In this document: positions 54,088 to 64,000 of the stretch, piece by piece
Layout: the number at the start of each line of letters is the position of its first letter
Position numbering within the stretch: position 1 is the stretch's first letter
Assembly (NCBI RefSeq): GCF_000210295.1
Contig: NC_026738.1
Location: 186,001 to 250,000 of the forward strand
DNA: 64,000 nucleotides
Reading direction: 5' to 3'
DNA from: Trypanosoma brucei gambiense DAL972
Lineage: Eukaryota; Euglenozoa; Kinetoplastea; Trypanosomatida; Trypanosomatidae
Notes under the pieces: model-generated
Database searches by the model: none
What the model saw: the letters and a program-made list of their open reading frames with translations, nothing else
Told to the model about the DNA's origin: nothing
Translations under genes and position numbers: made by a program

Positions 54088-56310
54088 ATGAGTGGAAGCG
54101 CTGATATTCTCGACGGCTTTTTTGTGGGTCCGGAGATTTCTTCCCAGGGCGGTGGAGGATCAGCTCTTTGGGGAAGCGAGCAGCATCAACAGCATCCGGA
54201 CCTACGCCGTCAGCGGCAACAGTTGTCTAATGCCCTTCAGCCGCACACCCCAGACAACTCTGTCGATGTCGCCACCACCACCAGCATCTGCAGCAGCACT
54301 CCGAATAACGGCGATAAGGACATCTCGGGGCTACCGGGCAGCAGAGGTGAGGTGGATTACAAGGAAGCCGGGGGTGTTGCTGTTGTTAACTTGGGTATGA
54401 ATGGAGGTATAGACAGAACTGGTGGAGTCAACCAAAACAGCAGCAGTGATGTCAGCAACGGCAACAACAACGTGAACTATGTCCGCGTGGGTGTGGAGCC
54501 GTCGATTAGTCCAGTGCCCTCTGGAACTGCGTCAAATGAGGCCTTTGCCCCACTGGGATCCCGGTATATTCCTGACGTAGGGCAGCGTTTGCCCCATCAG
54601 GTACTTCACCACCAACAACCCAACATTCCAGTTCAACTTGGACCCGCGTCACTGCCGAAGGTGGACCGCGTGAACGAGGCTGGTGTTCCATCCACCCCCG
54701 CACTTCCGCGCGGTGATGGCATGCTGGATCAGCTTTTGTCCAGGTTAGGTGAGAGTAAGATTATGGCAACACTGTTGTTAATGCAAACGATGCATTCTTC
54801 GCCGCAGGGTTCACCCGCGGTTGCTATCCTGGATCGTGTAGTTGCGACCTTAGAGGAGAGCATAACAAACATCACTCAATCTCGTGACTTGTTGTCTCCT
54901 CCTACAACGAATGGAGGTGTGCCTTTTCATGGCATGCCCAACGACGTTCTGCTCGACCCACTACACGCGCCCCCGCTGCAAGCTCAGCCTCAGCACCAAC
55001 AATTTCAGCCCAATGGGGGCGATATGCCGTACTTTCCAGGTCCTTCGGCTCCCGGCAGATATAACGACCGTGCTATTTGGTTTCCCCCACAGATGCCTGG
55101 ATCCAATGGTGACGGCGGCAACCTAATGGAGACGGGGTGTCCCACCGTTACTGTGGGGGCGATGCATCAACCCCACCCCAGCCCCAGCCAGAAACAACAA
55201 AATCAGAAAAATCAGCGACGGCACCGGCAGCAACCACATGCACCGGCTGTACAAGGTCAGCGGCCGTTTGATTCGGGAATGCTTCCTTCGAACCAAATGG
55301 CGCCATACATTAACGGTGGTGGCCCTGCTGCGGGGGCGGCGTATAACAACTCCAATGCTCCTTTGCTCGATATGGGCGATGATTCTTTGCCAGCGTACGA
55401 CACGTCCGCCGACTCCGGCGCCGCCCTAGTGGACGGCAGCCGCGGCAACCACACCGGCAGCAGCAATAACGGCGTTGGTGGTGGTGTGCTTGGGCAAGGG
55501 GGCGACGAGATAATTCGTGGCCCTCCTCACCGTCCGTCGGAGCTCCAACTTCCACCGGGGAGTGAAGAAGTTGAGAGTTTTCTCGCTTTTGTGGAGTTCA
55601 AGCGCGGTCGCGTACGCAAGTATGAGTGCCGGATTGATATATTCCCCGGGCAGTACGTCATTGTGGACGGGGACCGTGGGAGGGACTGCGGGCTCGTCGT
55701 GCAAACCGTGAAGTGTAAACCTGATGGTAACGCTGCTGTTTGCTGCATGGATGGCTGCAATGTGAATTCTGATAAAATCAAATTGGAGAAGGGCCGCGTG
55801 CTGGGGGTCGCCACGACGGAGGAGATCGACTATATTCACCACACAATGCAGCGAGCAGAGCGAATTGCGCTCGAGACATGCCGGAAGGTGTGCGACGACA
55901 TGGGCATAAGGATAAATTTGCTGGACTGCGAGTATCAGTTTGACATGGAAAAAGTGAGTTTTTACTTCAACAGCGAGCACAGTGTGGATTTCCGACCACT
56001 CGTGCGAGAGCTGTACCGCACATTCCGCGTTCGTATTTGGATGGAGAACACAAACCCACGTGTCAAAAACAGCATGCCAACAGGTGGTAGTGGTGGTGGC
56101 AGGCGGGGTAGCATTAAAAACAGCAACAATAACAATGGAGACGACAGCGACGGCATCGGGGACGACGTTTCTGTTCTGAGTGATGTTGCGGACGCAGTCA
56201 AGAGGCATGAAGGGGGAAATGGCGCTAGCGGCCCTAACGGAGGCGGCAAACGCCGCGGCTGCCAGCGTGGCTTTCAAAGGCAGAAGCAGGCAAAGCGCAG
56301 CAGCAGTTAG
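54088..56310 (+). CDS. PSP1 C-terminal-domain protein, putative RNA-binding regulator, 740 aa
   Basis: The first 490 residues are low-complexity (Gln, Asn, Gly, Pro, His), typical of RNA-granule proteins. Residues about 495-652 form a PSP1 C-terminal domain: FLAFVEFKRGRVRKYEC, FPGQYVIVDGDRGRDCGLVV, MQRAERIALETCRKVCDDMG, and FDMEKVSFYFNSEHSVDFRP with VRELYRTFRVRIWM. In kinetoplastids PSP1-domain proteins include the cycling-sequence binding proteins of Crithidia that bind S-phase mRNAs; bacterial relatives (YaaT/RicT) affect RNA processing. The C-terminus is Gly/Asn-rich and then basic (KRRGCQRGFQRQKQAKRSSS). Post-transcriptional control is the main mode of gene regulation in trypanosomes, so a regulatory role is likely, but the target mRNAs are unknown. 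Confidence 0.85.
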   Translation: MSGSADILDGFFVGPEISSQGGGGSALWGSEQHQQHPDLRRQRQQLSNALQPHTPDNSVDVATTTSICSSTPNNGDKDISGLPGSRGEVDYKEAGGVAVVNLGMNGGIDRTGGVNQNSSSDVSNGNNNVNYVRVGVEPSISPVPSGTASNEAFAPLGSRYIPDVGQRLPHQVLHHQQPNIPVQLGPASLPKVDRVNEAGVPSTPALPRGDGMLDQLLSRLGESKIMATLLLMQTMHSSPQGSPAVAILDRVVATLEESITNITQSRDLLSPPTTNGGVPFHGMPNDVLLDPLHAPPLQAQPQHQQFQPNGGDMPYFPGPSAPGRYNDRAIWFPPQMPGSNGDGGNLMETGCPTVTVGAMHQPHPSPSQKQQNQKNQRRHRQQPHAPAVQGQRPFDSGMLPSNQMAPYINGGGPAAGAAYNNSNAPLLDMGDDSLPAYDTSADSGAALVDGSRGNHTGSSNNGVGGGVLGQGGDEIIRGPPHRPSELQLPPGSEEVESFLAFVEFKRGRVRKYECRIDIFPGQYVIVDGDRGRDCGLVVQTVKCKPDGNAAVCCMDGCNVNSDKIKLEKGRVLGVATTEEIDYIHHTMQRAERIALETCRKVCDDMGIRINLLDCEYQFDMEKVSFYFNSEHSVDFRPLVRELYRTFRVRIWMENTNPRVKNSMPTGGSGGGRRGSIKNSNNNNGDDSDGIGDDVSVLSDVADAVKRHEGGNGASGPNGGGKRRGCQRGFQRQKQAKRSSS

Positions 56311-58094
56311 AAGTGGGTGAGGAGACATTTTTCCTTTCCTTTCCTTTTCTTTTCCTTCCACATTATTCCTTCTAATGCCTATGTTTGGTAGTAGTACTGA
56401 TAGTAGTGAATGTTATGTGTCTTGTGATTTATCTTTTTTTGTGCGTTGAAGCGGTGGTGCTAGCGGGACGAGTTGGAGAGGAGGAAAGGAAGGCGTGTGT
56501 ATGTGTGGAGCGGTGTTGTTGGTTCAAGGGAGTAAAAAAAAAAAAAAAGACGGAAAAGAAAAATAAAGTAAAATGGATGAAAAGGGAAAGGAAAAGGAAA
56601 AGGAAAGGAAAAGGAAGAAATGTGTCGGGCATTTCTTTTTCTTTTTCTACTACCTTGTTATGGCGATTGCCGTTTTCTTTTGTCATTATTTTTCTTCTGC
56701 TCCCTTTTAATTACTTATTTCTTTCCACAATCAGTTTGTTTCCTACCTTTTCTTCATTCGTTCCCCCCTTTTGCTGTTTTAACGGCCTGACCTTCATCGC
56801 TTCATTCACTCATGTGACTGTTGTGGAGGAGTTGAGTTTTGAAGAGCGGCTTACGGTTAGTATCAACATCCTCTTTTTTTTTTCTTTGGTGTTGTCGGTT
56901 ACAACGCCTGAGTTTGAAGAGGGAAAGGTGAAAAAAAAGAAAAGTAACACAAATTAAAAGGCAAATGAAAAGAGGTTTGTGCTTATATGTGGAGAAACTC
57001 TAGCTGCTGAGGTAGCTCAAAAAGGAAAGTGGATGATAAAAGATTGATGAAGGTGCGCTGCTTTTGCAAGCAAGCAGGCAAACGAGAAGTCGCAGAAGAA
57101 AGTGTGCAAAATGTTCTCTTTTTTCCCTTTTTCTTTTATGGATGAGTAATAAAAATCACGCAATTTCTCAGAGTAGTAGAGAAAGAGGAGAGGAAAAAGA
57201 AAAGGAAGGAGGAATGTGACCCACCATGAGCATACAAAACAACAGCGTCATCAAATACATGAAGGTGCCATAAAGGGAAAGCAGGAAAGAAAATAAAGGA
57301 ATATAAAAAAAGGTAAAAAAAAGACGGGGAAGAAACGCGATGCGCCAATGCCGTTATGAGTACTTGATATTATTATTGTTATTATTTACAATTTATTGAT
57401 ATCTTCCCTCTTTCCCTTTTTTTCTTTTACTTGCTTACTCATCATCTTTCATTTCTCCTTTTCTTTGCACCTTTTTCTTCTTGCAATGCTCCCTGTATGC
57501 GTTTGTACATGCGTTTTGTTTAATGTCTTTTCATTTTCACCTTTTTTCTCCTTTTATTTGTAGGTGTTTTTTTTTTTTCGTCACTCGTTTCATTTTCATT
57601 TTTGGCTGTACGCCGTCATTTCAGTCAATTCGTGAAGCCAGTGAAAGGCTCAAAAAGAAACGAAGCGAAGCAAAGTAAAAGAGGGAGAGAAAAAAGGATA
57701 AATTCACTTCTCTTCCCTCCCTCTGTTATCCCCTTCTTTCCCGTCCCCCCCTCACTTCACTTCCCCTCTCAAAAAAAAAAAAAAGAAAAAAGAAAAAAGA
57801 AAAAAAAAGAAAGGGGGAAGGAGAAACAGAAACGAAAAATAAAATACGTCAGAAATAAAATAAAACAATATCAACAAAAAAGAAAGCAAACGAAAAGGTT
57901 CCCGGAGAGGGGCTTCCATAGAGCTGAGGAGTTATGTATGAGGGCTGTGCTGGGCAAATTCTTTCACCTTTTTTCTTTTCTCCTCTGGCGTGTGCAACTG
58001 CTTGCGTGTGTGTTTGTGTCACCGTTTGTACATATTTATATGTGTTTTTAAAACCTGTTATATCTATATTTAATAATACACGAACATATGTACA

Positions 58095-58096
<2 letters not shown>

Positions 58097-58142
<46 letters not shown>
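58097..58142. repeat. TG dinucleotide microsatellite
   Basis: About 23 uninterrupted TG units. Confidence 0.95.
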
Positions 58143-58144
<2 letters not shown>

Positions 58145-58520
58145 GATGTCTGAGCAAACAATGCCTAACGGCATCTCTCTTTGTTTTATTTTCGTTTTTT
58201 TTTCTATTTGATTTCACTCGTTCTTACTTTCCTTCACTCTCCTTCTCTGTCGATGACTCCGTGTGACCGCATCCCCTTTCAGCATACAAATATATACACG
58301 CATATGTGTGTGATGGATGAATTTAAACACATATATGCGTGCATATATTTGCATTGATGGAAGTGAAGAAAAATGCTGTTTGTCACACTTTTATCTCATT
58401 TACATTAATCGTATGAGTCATATTGGTGGGGAGGTGATGCTATAGTGGCGTGAGTTCAAGTGACTTCTTTTTATTTCTTCTTTTCTTTTTTCTTTTTCTT
58501 CCTTTATTCACTCCACATAC

Positions 58521-58575
58521 GTATCTATATATCTATCTATATCTATATCTATATCTATCTATATATATATATGTA
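58521..58575. repeat. TATC/TA microsatellite
   Basis: Mixed tatc, atctat and tatata units in an otherwise AT-rich stretch. Confidence 0.85.
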
Positions 58576-59810
58576 TAGATATGTCTTTCTTTCTTGCTCG
58601 TTGTCACTCCTCCGTATTCCGACATAATTTCCACACATTTTACAAATGCATCTTGTTCTTGCATGAACTTTTTTTCTTTCTTTCTTTTTCCGTTTCCCCT
58701 TAAACCGTACTGCTGTGAGTTGCGGTTACGTGCCTATGTTTAGGTGATTATGTGTATGTATACATATACATATATAAATATGTATGCATGTGGGGAACTT
58801 ACTCTCTTTTTATGATTTATGTGTGCCCTCTCCCGTGTGTTTCCATTTTTTTTGATGCTTTTTTACTTTTTGTTTTTTAGCATTGACGGGTATAACACAC
58901 CGCAAACTTTGAGTGGGATGCGAATGCTCTTTTACTTTTTACTTTTTTTTTTTTTTGTGGGTGTTTCTTATTGCTTTTCTTTTTTTTTTTTGTTTTATAC
59001 TTTTGTATTTTGTGGTAGGAGTGATGTGTCGGATGTGTTGGAGGAAGACAGGAGGAGTACAGATGGAGGTGATACAAACAAAAACAAACAAACAAGCAGC
59101 GCATGCATGGTTTTGAGTTGACACGTTCACTTCCTTCAATCGCACGGCTTCAGTGTTTTTTTCTTTCTTGTATTTGTTTTTTTTTTTTGTATGCAGAGGT
59201 GAAGCAAAAAAACAAAAAGAGGAAAGTGCAGCCAAGAAGAAAATGTGTAAGAGGGGATGTGCATTTGAATTGTATGAAGCGCGTGACTGTTGGTGAAGGG
59301 GAAGTGAAACAAAAACAAAAGAAAGACGATCAAAGAGGAGAAAAGTGAAAAAAAGGAGTGATATTGCCAAAATCATTCAGAGACGGAAGAGTGTTTTGCC
59401 TTTCCTTATTTTTGCATAGCCACCTTCATTAACAGAGTAATCACCACATTCACAACAGAGGAGTAGGAGGAGGTTAAGAGACGAATAATTTGAAAAAAAA
59501 AAGTGAAAGAATAAAGAAAGGCGAGTATGCCATAATGCACATGCTCGCAGACGCACTCCTTCTCTATTTGTTGTTCGTTTTGAACAGAAAATTTTTTCTT
59601 TTTTTTTTTTTGTTCAAATGTTGGGTTACTCACCTTAGTCACCCCCTTCCACACTAACATCAAACAACAGATGAAAAGCAAAGCTTTACCGTGTTGATTT
59701 CTGTCTTTTTTTCCCCCTCGATATGTGTGTGCGTGTGTCTGTTTTTTCCTTTACTGTTGCTTTTGTCAACATTTCCTTCGCTTTAAGTTTTTGTCTTTTT
59801 TTCTACGCTC

Positions 59811-59854
59811 TTCTGTTTTTTTTTTTTTGCCTTCCTCCCTCCTATCTGAAATAG
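59811..59854 (+). promoter_or_regulatory. Putative trans-splice acceptor of the 726-residue gene
   Basis: A strong pyrimidine tract (59812-59846, with a poly-T run) is followed by the first AG at 59853-59854, giving a 43-base 5' UTR before the ATG at 59898. Confidence 0.55.
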
Positions 59855-59897
59855 TGCCGTTGCGCTGGAGTCAGGTGGTTGTTCGTTCCCACATAAT

Positions 59898-62078
59898 ATG
59901 ATGCATCGCACTGCAGCACGTTTGAGAATGCCCAGGAAGCCAACTCCATACGTGCGGAAGTTTCTGGAAGGTTGTCCACTGCCCGAGACACTTGTTGACG
60001 ATATCGCTGGGGCAAACCTAAAATCTATGGCTCCATTCTTCACAACGGCTCCGCGTTACATTGTCGCAGCGGAATCACGCCTGTCGAAGTTGTTTTTTCA
60101 TCATGCCCTGTACCCGGCTGGTGGCGCACGGCGGCCGTGTCGTGTTTTGATCGTACGTGGCGGGCGCAGTGTGCGGGAACCGTCTTTTACAATAAACACA
60201 GGTGGCGGCCGTGGCGAAGTGGGCGGAGGTTCTCGCGGGTACAGGGATCCAGCGAGGCGAGCGTATTTTTATGCGAGACCTTCGACTGTTGGACCTTTTT
60301 ACAGTGGAAACGGCGGCGTCAGCAGTAATGTGGCCAAGTGCCACAGCGGAGTTGGTAGTGAAGGAGCGGGTTTAGTCAAACGGGCATCAGTGGACGGTTT
60401 GCTTTCACCCTTGTGTGGTGTTATTGAGGCTCACTTCGCGGTGGGAGGAACTTGTAATGATGCGGTGGCGACAGAGGGCGACGGAACCGAAAGTTTAACA
60501 AAAGGCGGTGAGAAGCTTTGTGTGACCCTCGCTGGATTGTTGAGCGGGGGGCATGGTGGCTTGATGATGGACGACGGAAATTGTGCATCCAACGTTAGAG
60601 CGGCGAAGCGTGTAGCGAGATTGTTGCATGATGCTGCGCACCATTTGTCTTCGTTCTTTTATGTCCACACCCAACTTCCGGACTCCGCGTTGTTTGTTAG
60701 CAGACCTGAGGCTTCGATTGCTTCCGATGGAAAGGGGGATGGTTTATTACCCTCGCACCTGGCGCGGGAAAAGGATAATGACGGACGGCCGAGTGTGGAA
60801 GGGGTTGCAGTGTTTCGGCTCGCTGGAGGGTTGGAGCCAACTGTACACTTTGCTGTGGGAGCCCCGCTTTCGGTGCTGCAGCGTGGGGTTGATGGTACCG
60901 CGTCACGTGGAGAAAAGAATTCGGCTGAGGAGGGGCTGAATTCAGCGGCAAGCACAACAGTACTACCCTTCGGACACATCCAGTGCCTTCTTCGTGTGCG
61001 TACGAGGGGTGGAAAACATTGTGCAGCAGGGAAGGAGGGGTCTGAAGGCACGTCAAACACGCCGTGGTGTAATACTGCTGGGAACGATGACATCACATCC
61101 AACTTTGCAGCTAGTGGGCCACAGATTGCTGGTGGCATTGTGGAGCCATGGAAGCTTGGCGTTTCGTTGGACCCCAAGGTACCATTCTTCATGCGGACGC
61201 TCACTGAAAAGCGGCCCTCTTTCAGTTGTGGTGAAGGGTACCTTGGCACCTGTTCCAGAAGTGGGGATGTGGATGGGAATACTGTAAATGATGTCAGCTC
61301 CTCTAGCGGTGGCTCGAGGACGAGGGCTCCAGGGGAAGTTCATATGAATCATTTACTGGTGAGGAACGATTGCGAGACCTATCTGCTTCCGCAACGCGAA
61401 CTGCTTCTATCGTTTCATGTGCCTGAGGAAGCGGAGGCAATGTGTAAGGAACAAAATGAGGAACGGATGCGCCGCCAGGCGGCCTTAGGCTACGGGAGTC
61501 CGTCTCACGTCTTTGCTGAGGGCCCGCGTACCTTTGCCCGCGTGCTTCACGGTATGAAAGCAAACCTCGCAGCAGTGGAGGAGGCGTCGTCTACGTTCCG
61601 TCAAGGGGCCGCTGAAGGCATCTCGCCTCAAGTCAATGGTGGTTCTACTACAAGTGGTAGCTCTCGAGTGTATGAAGTGCGTGCCTTACCGGGGGATGTC
61701 GTGTTTGTGCCACGCGGCTGGAAATACTCTGTGGAGCGCATCGTTGGGACAGCGATTATAGATGCCGTCGCGGCCTCTACTGCCTCGCCGCGGGAGGCGC
61801 TGCGGGCGGTTTTCAGGACCGCTCCGGACCCACCGCTGCCGCAAGATGTTGTCAGATGCGATGAGGGTCACGCAGGTGCGGGGGAAATGCCTGGTGGTGA
61901 CAGTAGTAATGCGGAAATTGTGGGAGTGGAGGTGGACGCTTTTGTGTTGTGCTACAAGCCTTACCCGGTGCTTTCGAACGCCCAGGCTTCGACTTATGTG
62001 GCGGCCAACTACGTGCACAGCGGGATTGACGACTTTTACGCAAAGGGCGGGAATGACGTATATCACAAGTACACATAA
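59898..62078 (+). CDS. Large protein with cupin/JmjC-like C-terminal motif, 726 aa
   Basis: The N-terminus is basic (MMHRTAARLRMPRKPTPYVR) and could be an organellar presequence. The C-terminal part contains VRALPGDVVFVPRGWKYSVE (about 595-613), which is close to the 'pGDvlfvPrGw.H' turn of cupin_8/JmjC-type 2-oxoglutarate oxygenases. The usual final His is Tyr here, and I could not find an HxD/E iron-binding pair, so an inactive or merely cupin-shaped protein is possible. The centre contains Gly/Ser-rich insertions, common in trypanosome versions of conserved proteins. YVHTQLPDSALFVSRPEAS and PTVHFAVGAPLSV may be the preceding strands of the barrel. The assignment is tentative; the gene itself is well supported by its length and splice signal. 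Confidence 0.6.
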   Translation: MMHRTAARLRMPRKPTPYVRKFLEGCPLPETLVDDIAGANLKSMAPFFTTAPRYIVAAESRLSKLFFHHALYPAGGARRPCRVLIVRGGRSVREPSFTINTGGGRGEVGGGSRGYRDPARRAYFYARPSTVGPFYSGNGGVSSNVAKCHSGVGSEGAGLVKRASVDGLLSPLCGVIEAHFAVGGTCNDAVATEGDGTESLTKGGEKLCVTLAGLLSGGHGGLMMDDGNCASNVRAAKRVARLLHDAAHHLSSFFYVHTQLPDSALFVSRPEASIASDGKGDGLLPSHLAREKDNDGRPSVEGVAVFRLAGGLEPTVHFAVGAPLSVLQRGVDGTASRGEKNSAEEGLNSAASTTVLPFGHIQCLLRVRTRGGKHCAAGKEGSEGTSNTPWCNTAGNDDITSNFAASGPQIAGGIVEPWKLGVSLDPKVPFFMRTLTEKRPSFSCGEGYLGTCSRSGDVDGNTVNDVSSSSGGSRTRAPGEVHMNHLLVRNDCETYLLPQRELLLSFHVPEEAEAMCKEQNEERMRRQAALGYGSPSHVFAEGPRTFARVLHGMKANLAAVEEASSTFRQGAAEGISPQVNGGSTTSGSSRVYEVRALPGDVVFVPRGWKYSVERIVGTAIIDAVAASTASPREALRAVFRTAPDPPLPQDVVRCDEGHAGAGEMPGGDSSNAEIVGVEVDAFVLCYKPYPVLSNAQASTYVAANYVHSGIDDFYAKGGNDVYHKYT

Positions 62079-62565
62079 TGATGAACGTCATTCTATGAGG
62101 TGGAGGGCTATTTAGACCTGAAAGGCACAGTTATGCACAGAAGTGCTGAAGAAGGCGAATCAGGGAGCGGGAACACTGGAAGCCTCGACAATTACCGCAG
62201 TGTGAGTGCAACTTTCCAATATATTTTGCCTAATGGAGGGCATTGATAGGAAATACCGAAGTCGTTTACCACTAACTGCAGAGGGAGGCAGGGAGGGGGG
62301 GGTGTAAATAACTGAAGTCAGCCGTCCTTGACGGACACCGCTCGGTGATAACATTTACCCACTTCCCACGCTGGTTGCTGTGGTTTGCCGCAGTGATTGT
62401 AAGGAAGGTTAATGGAAATCATCGGTGCATGAGCGGGCGGATAGTTGTATTTGAATTGAAATGTGTTATGTTGCAAGCAGTGAGAAAATAACCGTGTAAT
62501 TCACAAACATGCGCCAAGGTAAGTCATAACACGACAAAAGGCGTGGATGTAATACAAGAAAAAAT

Positions 62566-62597
62566 TTGTTTTTCTCTTTCCTATTCTGCTTTAATAG
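62566..62597 (+). promoter_or_regulatory. Putative trans-splice acceptor of the UBX-domain gene
   Basis: The tract tttgtttttctctttcctat at 62566 continues to 62592. The first AG is at 62596-62597, giving a 27-base 5' UTR before the ATG at 62625. Confidence 0.6.
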
Positions 62598-62624
62598 GTT
62601 TCTGGCAGAGGTTACACCACCGTG

Positions 62625-64000
62625 ATGTACGTTTGTGAGAACGTTGATGCGGCGCTCGCGTACGTGAACAAATGGCGCGCGCCGCTCCTGATTCTTGTGA
62701 ACAGCGCTGACTCAGCAGCGGCCGCAGCTACCTGTTCACTAAACTGCGACGACATCCCAGAGTTTTACGCCTCTGACCGAGTGCATGGCAAGAAGGTAAT
62801 CAACCCCAACTTCCGTTTCAGTTCCGAAGCCATCCAACACAGCGGGCCACTGCAGCGCCGGGCCCTGGAAGTGTTTCTGAATGAGTCAAGACTCGACAGC
62901 GTGGTGGTTGTGCACCTAATTGTTGCAGGATCGGCTGCTCATGAATTGTTCGTTGCCGCCGTTCCAGAGGCCAAAGATGTTGCTCCTTGTCTCTTTGTTT
63001 TTTCGCCGAAGCAGAGTGGGATGGAACGCGTCGCGTTGCACGGACCCAACTTGACTCCTGCAAACATCAGCAACGTACTTCGCACATCGTTTCAGGGGCT
63101 TCAGGTGCCGGAGACGACTGGGGCACGGAGCACATTTCTCACACAAGTGGGAGACATGAATGCGGCACAGCAGCGTTTGTTGCTGTCTCAACCTCAGGAT
63201 GCTGGAGCACCGCGGTTCGGAGCGCTCTCCACGGTTGGCGTTACTCCTGCGGCGCGTGCCGCCCCTGCTGGTGATACAACGCGGACTCATCCTGCAGTAC
63301 CATCTCAAATGGGGGAGAAACGGGCCGGAGACAAAGATGAGGGTGGTGTCGCTAAGGGTGATAGTGACGAGGCACCTCACAGTAAGAGGAGTGTGGTGGA
63401 ATGTCGTGATGGTGAAGGGTGCCGTGTTAAATACAGAGGCGGCGGCTCTGATGAGCGGCTGGAGACTGAGACGGTTAGTGGCCCTGAAGAAGGGAAACAA
63501 ACCGAACACCCGCCGTGCGGTTCTAGCACAGTAAATGAAGAAGGAGATAAAACAGCAGTGGCTACCGCAGATTCCCAAAGTGCCTCTAATGGCATAGACC
63601 TGCGCTGCGGTCTACCCAACGGCGAAACCTACACGGTGCGTGGGCTTGATAGCTCCACCGCCACTTTGGCTGCGAATGTGCGTGAACAGGTGGCAACTTT
63701 ACTGGAGCACAACGAGTTTGTCTTCGCGCGACCGTATCCACCACATCGCTTTACCGTGGAGGAGGAAACCCGGACTCTTGAGACCATTGGAATGCGCAAT
63801 TCCTCAGTTGTGCGTGTCATTCCGACGGGCGCTCCTTCCTATGGAGCAGCTACCAGTCAGGTAAAATCGGGTGCGACTGAAGTATTTGGCATGGTTTCGT
63901 CGTGGTTTGGCCGCGCGAGTGGCTTCGGCAACTCGTCAACTGCCCCTCAGGCGTCGGGAACATCGGCCACTCGTGCGGCACGCCCACCCAACAGTCGGGT
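62625..64000 (+). CDS. UBX-domain protein (p97/VCP cofactor), runs off the right edge
   Basis: The frame from the ATG at 62625 is open for 458 codons to the window end, so the C-terminus is missing. Residues about 1-170 look like a thioredoxin-like (UAS-type) domain (MYVCENVDAALAYVNKWRAP, LLILVNSAD, then CLFVFSPKQSG), as in UBXN4/erasin-like proteins. A polar, charged linker follows (about 200-320). Residues about 323-398 form a UBX domain: LRCGLPNGETYTVRG, the signature loop FVFARPYPPHRFT (the FPxP-type p97-binding loop, here ARPYPP) and VVRVIP at the end. UBX proteins link the AAA ATPase p97/VCP to ubiquitinated substrates. UBXN4-like members act in ER-associated degradation. The visible part after the UBX domain is Ser/Ala/Gly-rich. 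Confidence 0.8.
   Translation, partial: MYVCENVDAALAYVNKWRAPLLILVNSADSAAAAATCSLNCDDIPEFYASDRVHGKKVINPNFRFSSEAIQHSGPLQRRALEVFLNESRLDSVVVVHLIVAGSAAHELFVAAVPEAKDVAPCLFVFSPKQSGMERVALHGPNLTPANISNVLRTSFQGLQVPETTGARSTFLTQVGDMNAAQQRLLLSQPQDAGAPRFGALSTVGVTPAARAAPAGDTTRTHPAVPSQMGEKRAGDKDEGGVAKGDSDEAPHSKRSVVECRDGEGCRVKYRGGGSDERLETETVSGPEEGKQTEHPPCGSSTVNEEGDKTAVATADSQSASNGIDLRCGLPNGETYTVRGLDSSTATLAANVREQVATLLEHNEFVFARPYPPHRFTVEEETRTLETIGMRNSSVVRVIPTGAPSYGAATSQVKSGATEVFGMVSSWFGRASGFGNSSTAPQASGTSATRAARPPNSR

Larger units (their letters stand above)
56311..59816 (+). other. 3.5 kb low-complexity interval, probable long 3' UTR of the PSP1-domain gene
   Basis: This is full of homopolymer runs and microsatellites: purine tracts (56525-56630, 57660-57845), poly-T (58940-58956, 58979-58992), a TG tract (58097-58142) and TATC/TA tracts (58520-58575). 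Open frames here are translated low-complexity DNA. No gene supported. Confidence 0.6.

Noticed and set aside
55426..56361. 311-codon minus-strand open frame
   Set aside because: It lies opposite the PSP1 domain and reads as the antisense of a well-supported gene.
56385..56957. 190-codon plus-strand open frame after the PSP1 gene
   Set aside because: Lys/Arg and Phe runs come from homopolymer tracts; no start context or family features.
57849..58266. Open frames across the TG microsatellite
   Set aside because: Repeat-driven Cys-Val or Thr-His runs, in the low-complexity interval.
62916..63578. 220-codon minus-strand open frame
   Set aside because: Antisense to the UBX-domain gene, which is open from 62625 to the window end and has a clear domain.
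1..64000. tRNA, rRNA, snRNA genes and CRISPR arrays
   Set aside because: No tRNA B-box with a matching cloverleaf, no recognisable rRNA or snRNA sequence, and no spaced direct repeats of CRISPR type were seen by eye; a covariance-model scan was not possible.

Overview
The window looks like nuclear DNA of an African trypanosome of the Trypanosoma brucei group. The reasons are direct. Genes lie in long same-strand blocks without introns. Many start codons sit a few tens of bases after a pyrimidine tract and an AG, which is the trans-splicing acceptor pattern. The surface-gene content (invariant surface glycoproteins, a trans-sialidase, a GRESAG4-type receptor adenylate cyclase, a VSG-related protein) is characteristic of this lineage. 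No prokaryotic operon signals, tRNA genes, rRNA genes or CRISPR arrays were recognised.

Layout. Bases 1-6600 hold three tandem invariant surface glycoprotein (ISG64/65-like) genes on the minus strand; the one at the left edge is cut by the window end. Bases 6.8-15.2 kb are a gene-poor gap in which coding direction flips from minus to plus (a divergent strand-switch region). It contains an isolated GC-rich island with a downstream A-rich tract and a large GA microsatellite. From 15.2 kb onward every supported gene is on the plus strand. First comes a surface/signalling trio: trans-sialidase (15.2-17.7 kb), receptor adenylate cyclase (19.9-23.8 kb) and VSG-related GPI-type protein (26.4-27.6 kb). 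A 6.7 kb gene-free stretch follows. It contains a decayed non-LTR retroposon on the minus strand, recognised by reverse-transcriptase motifs broken over several frames, and a short interstitial telomere-like repeat.

From 34.3 kb to the right edge the window becomes an ordinary housekeeping polycistron: a TEL2/TELO2-like HEAT protein, a conserved-type unknown, a twin CX9C (CHCH) small protein, an F-box protein, a 965-residue unknown, a tandem pair of small acidic paralogues with a nearly identical 350 bp core, two small proteins with basic N-termini and C-terminal membrane segments, a PSP1-domain putative RNA-binding protein followed by about 3.5 kb of low-complexity DNA, a large protein with a cupin/JmjC-like C-terminal motif, and a UBX-domain protein running off the right edge.

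Functionally, the left half concerns the host-facing surface of the parasite (ISGs, sialic acid transfer, cAMP signalling, VSG-like coat protein). The right half concerns general cell biology: PIKK maturation, SCF-type ubiquitination, p97/VCP cofactors, mitochondrial intermembrane-space import and mRNA regulation. The most notable observations are the mosaic ISG array (signal peptide and splice acceptor shared by copies one and three, ectodomain shared by copies one and two), a Trp-to-Phe change at a trans-sialidase acceptor-site position, the buried retroposon, and the apparent conversion tract in the tandem acidic gene pair.
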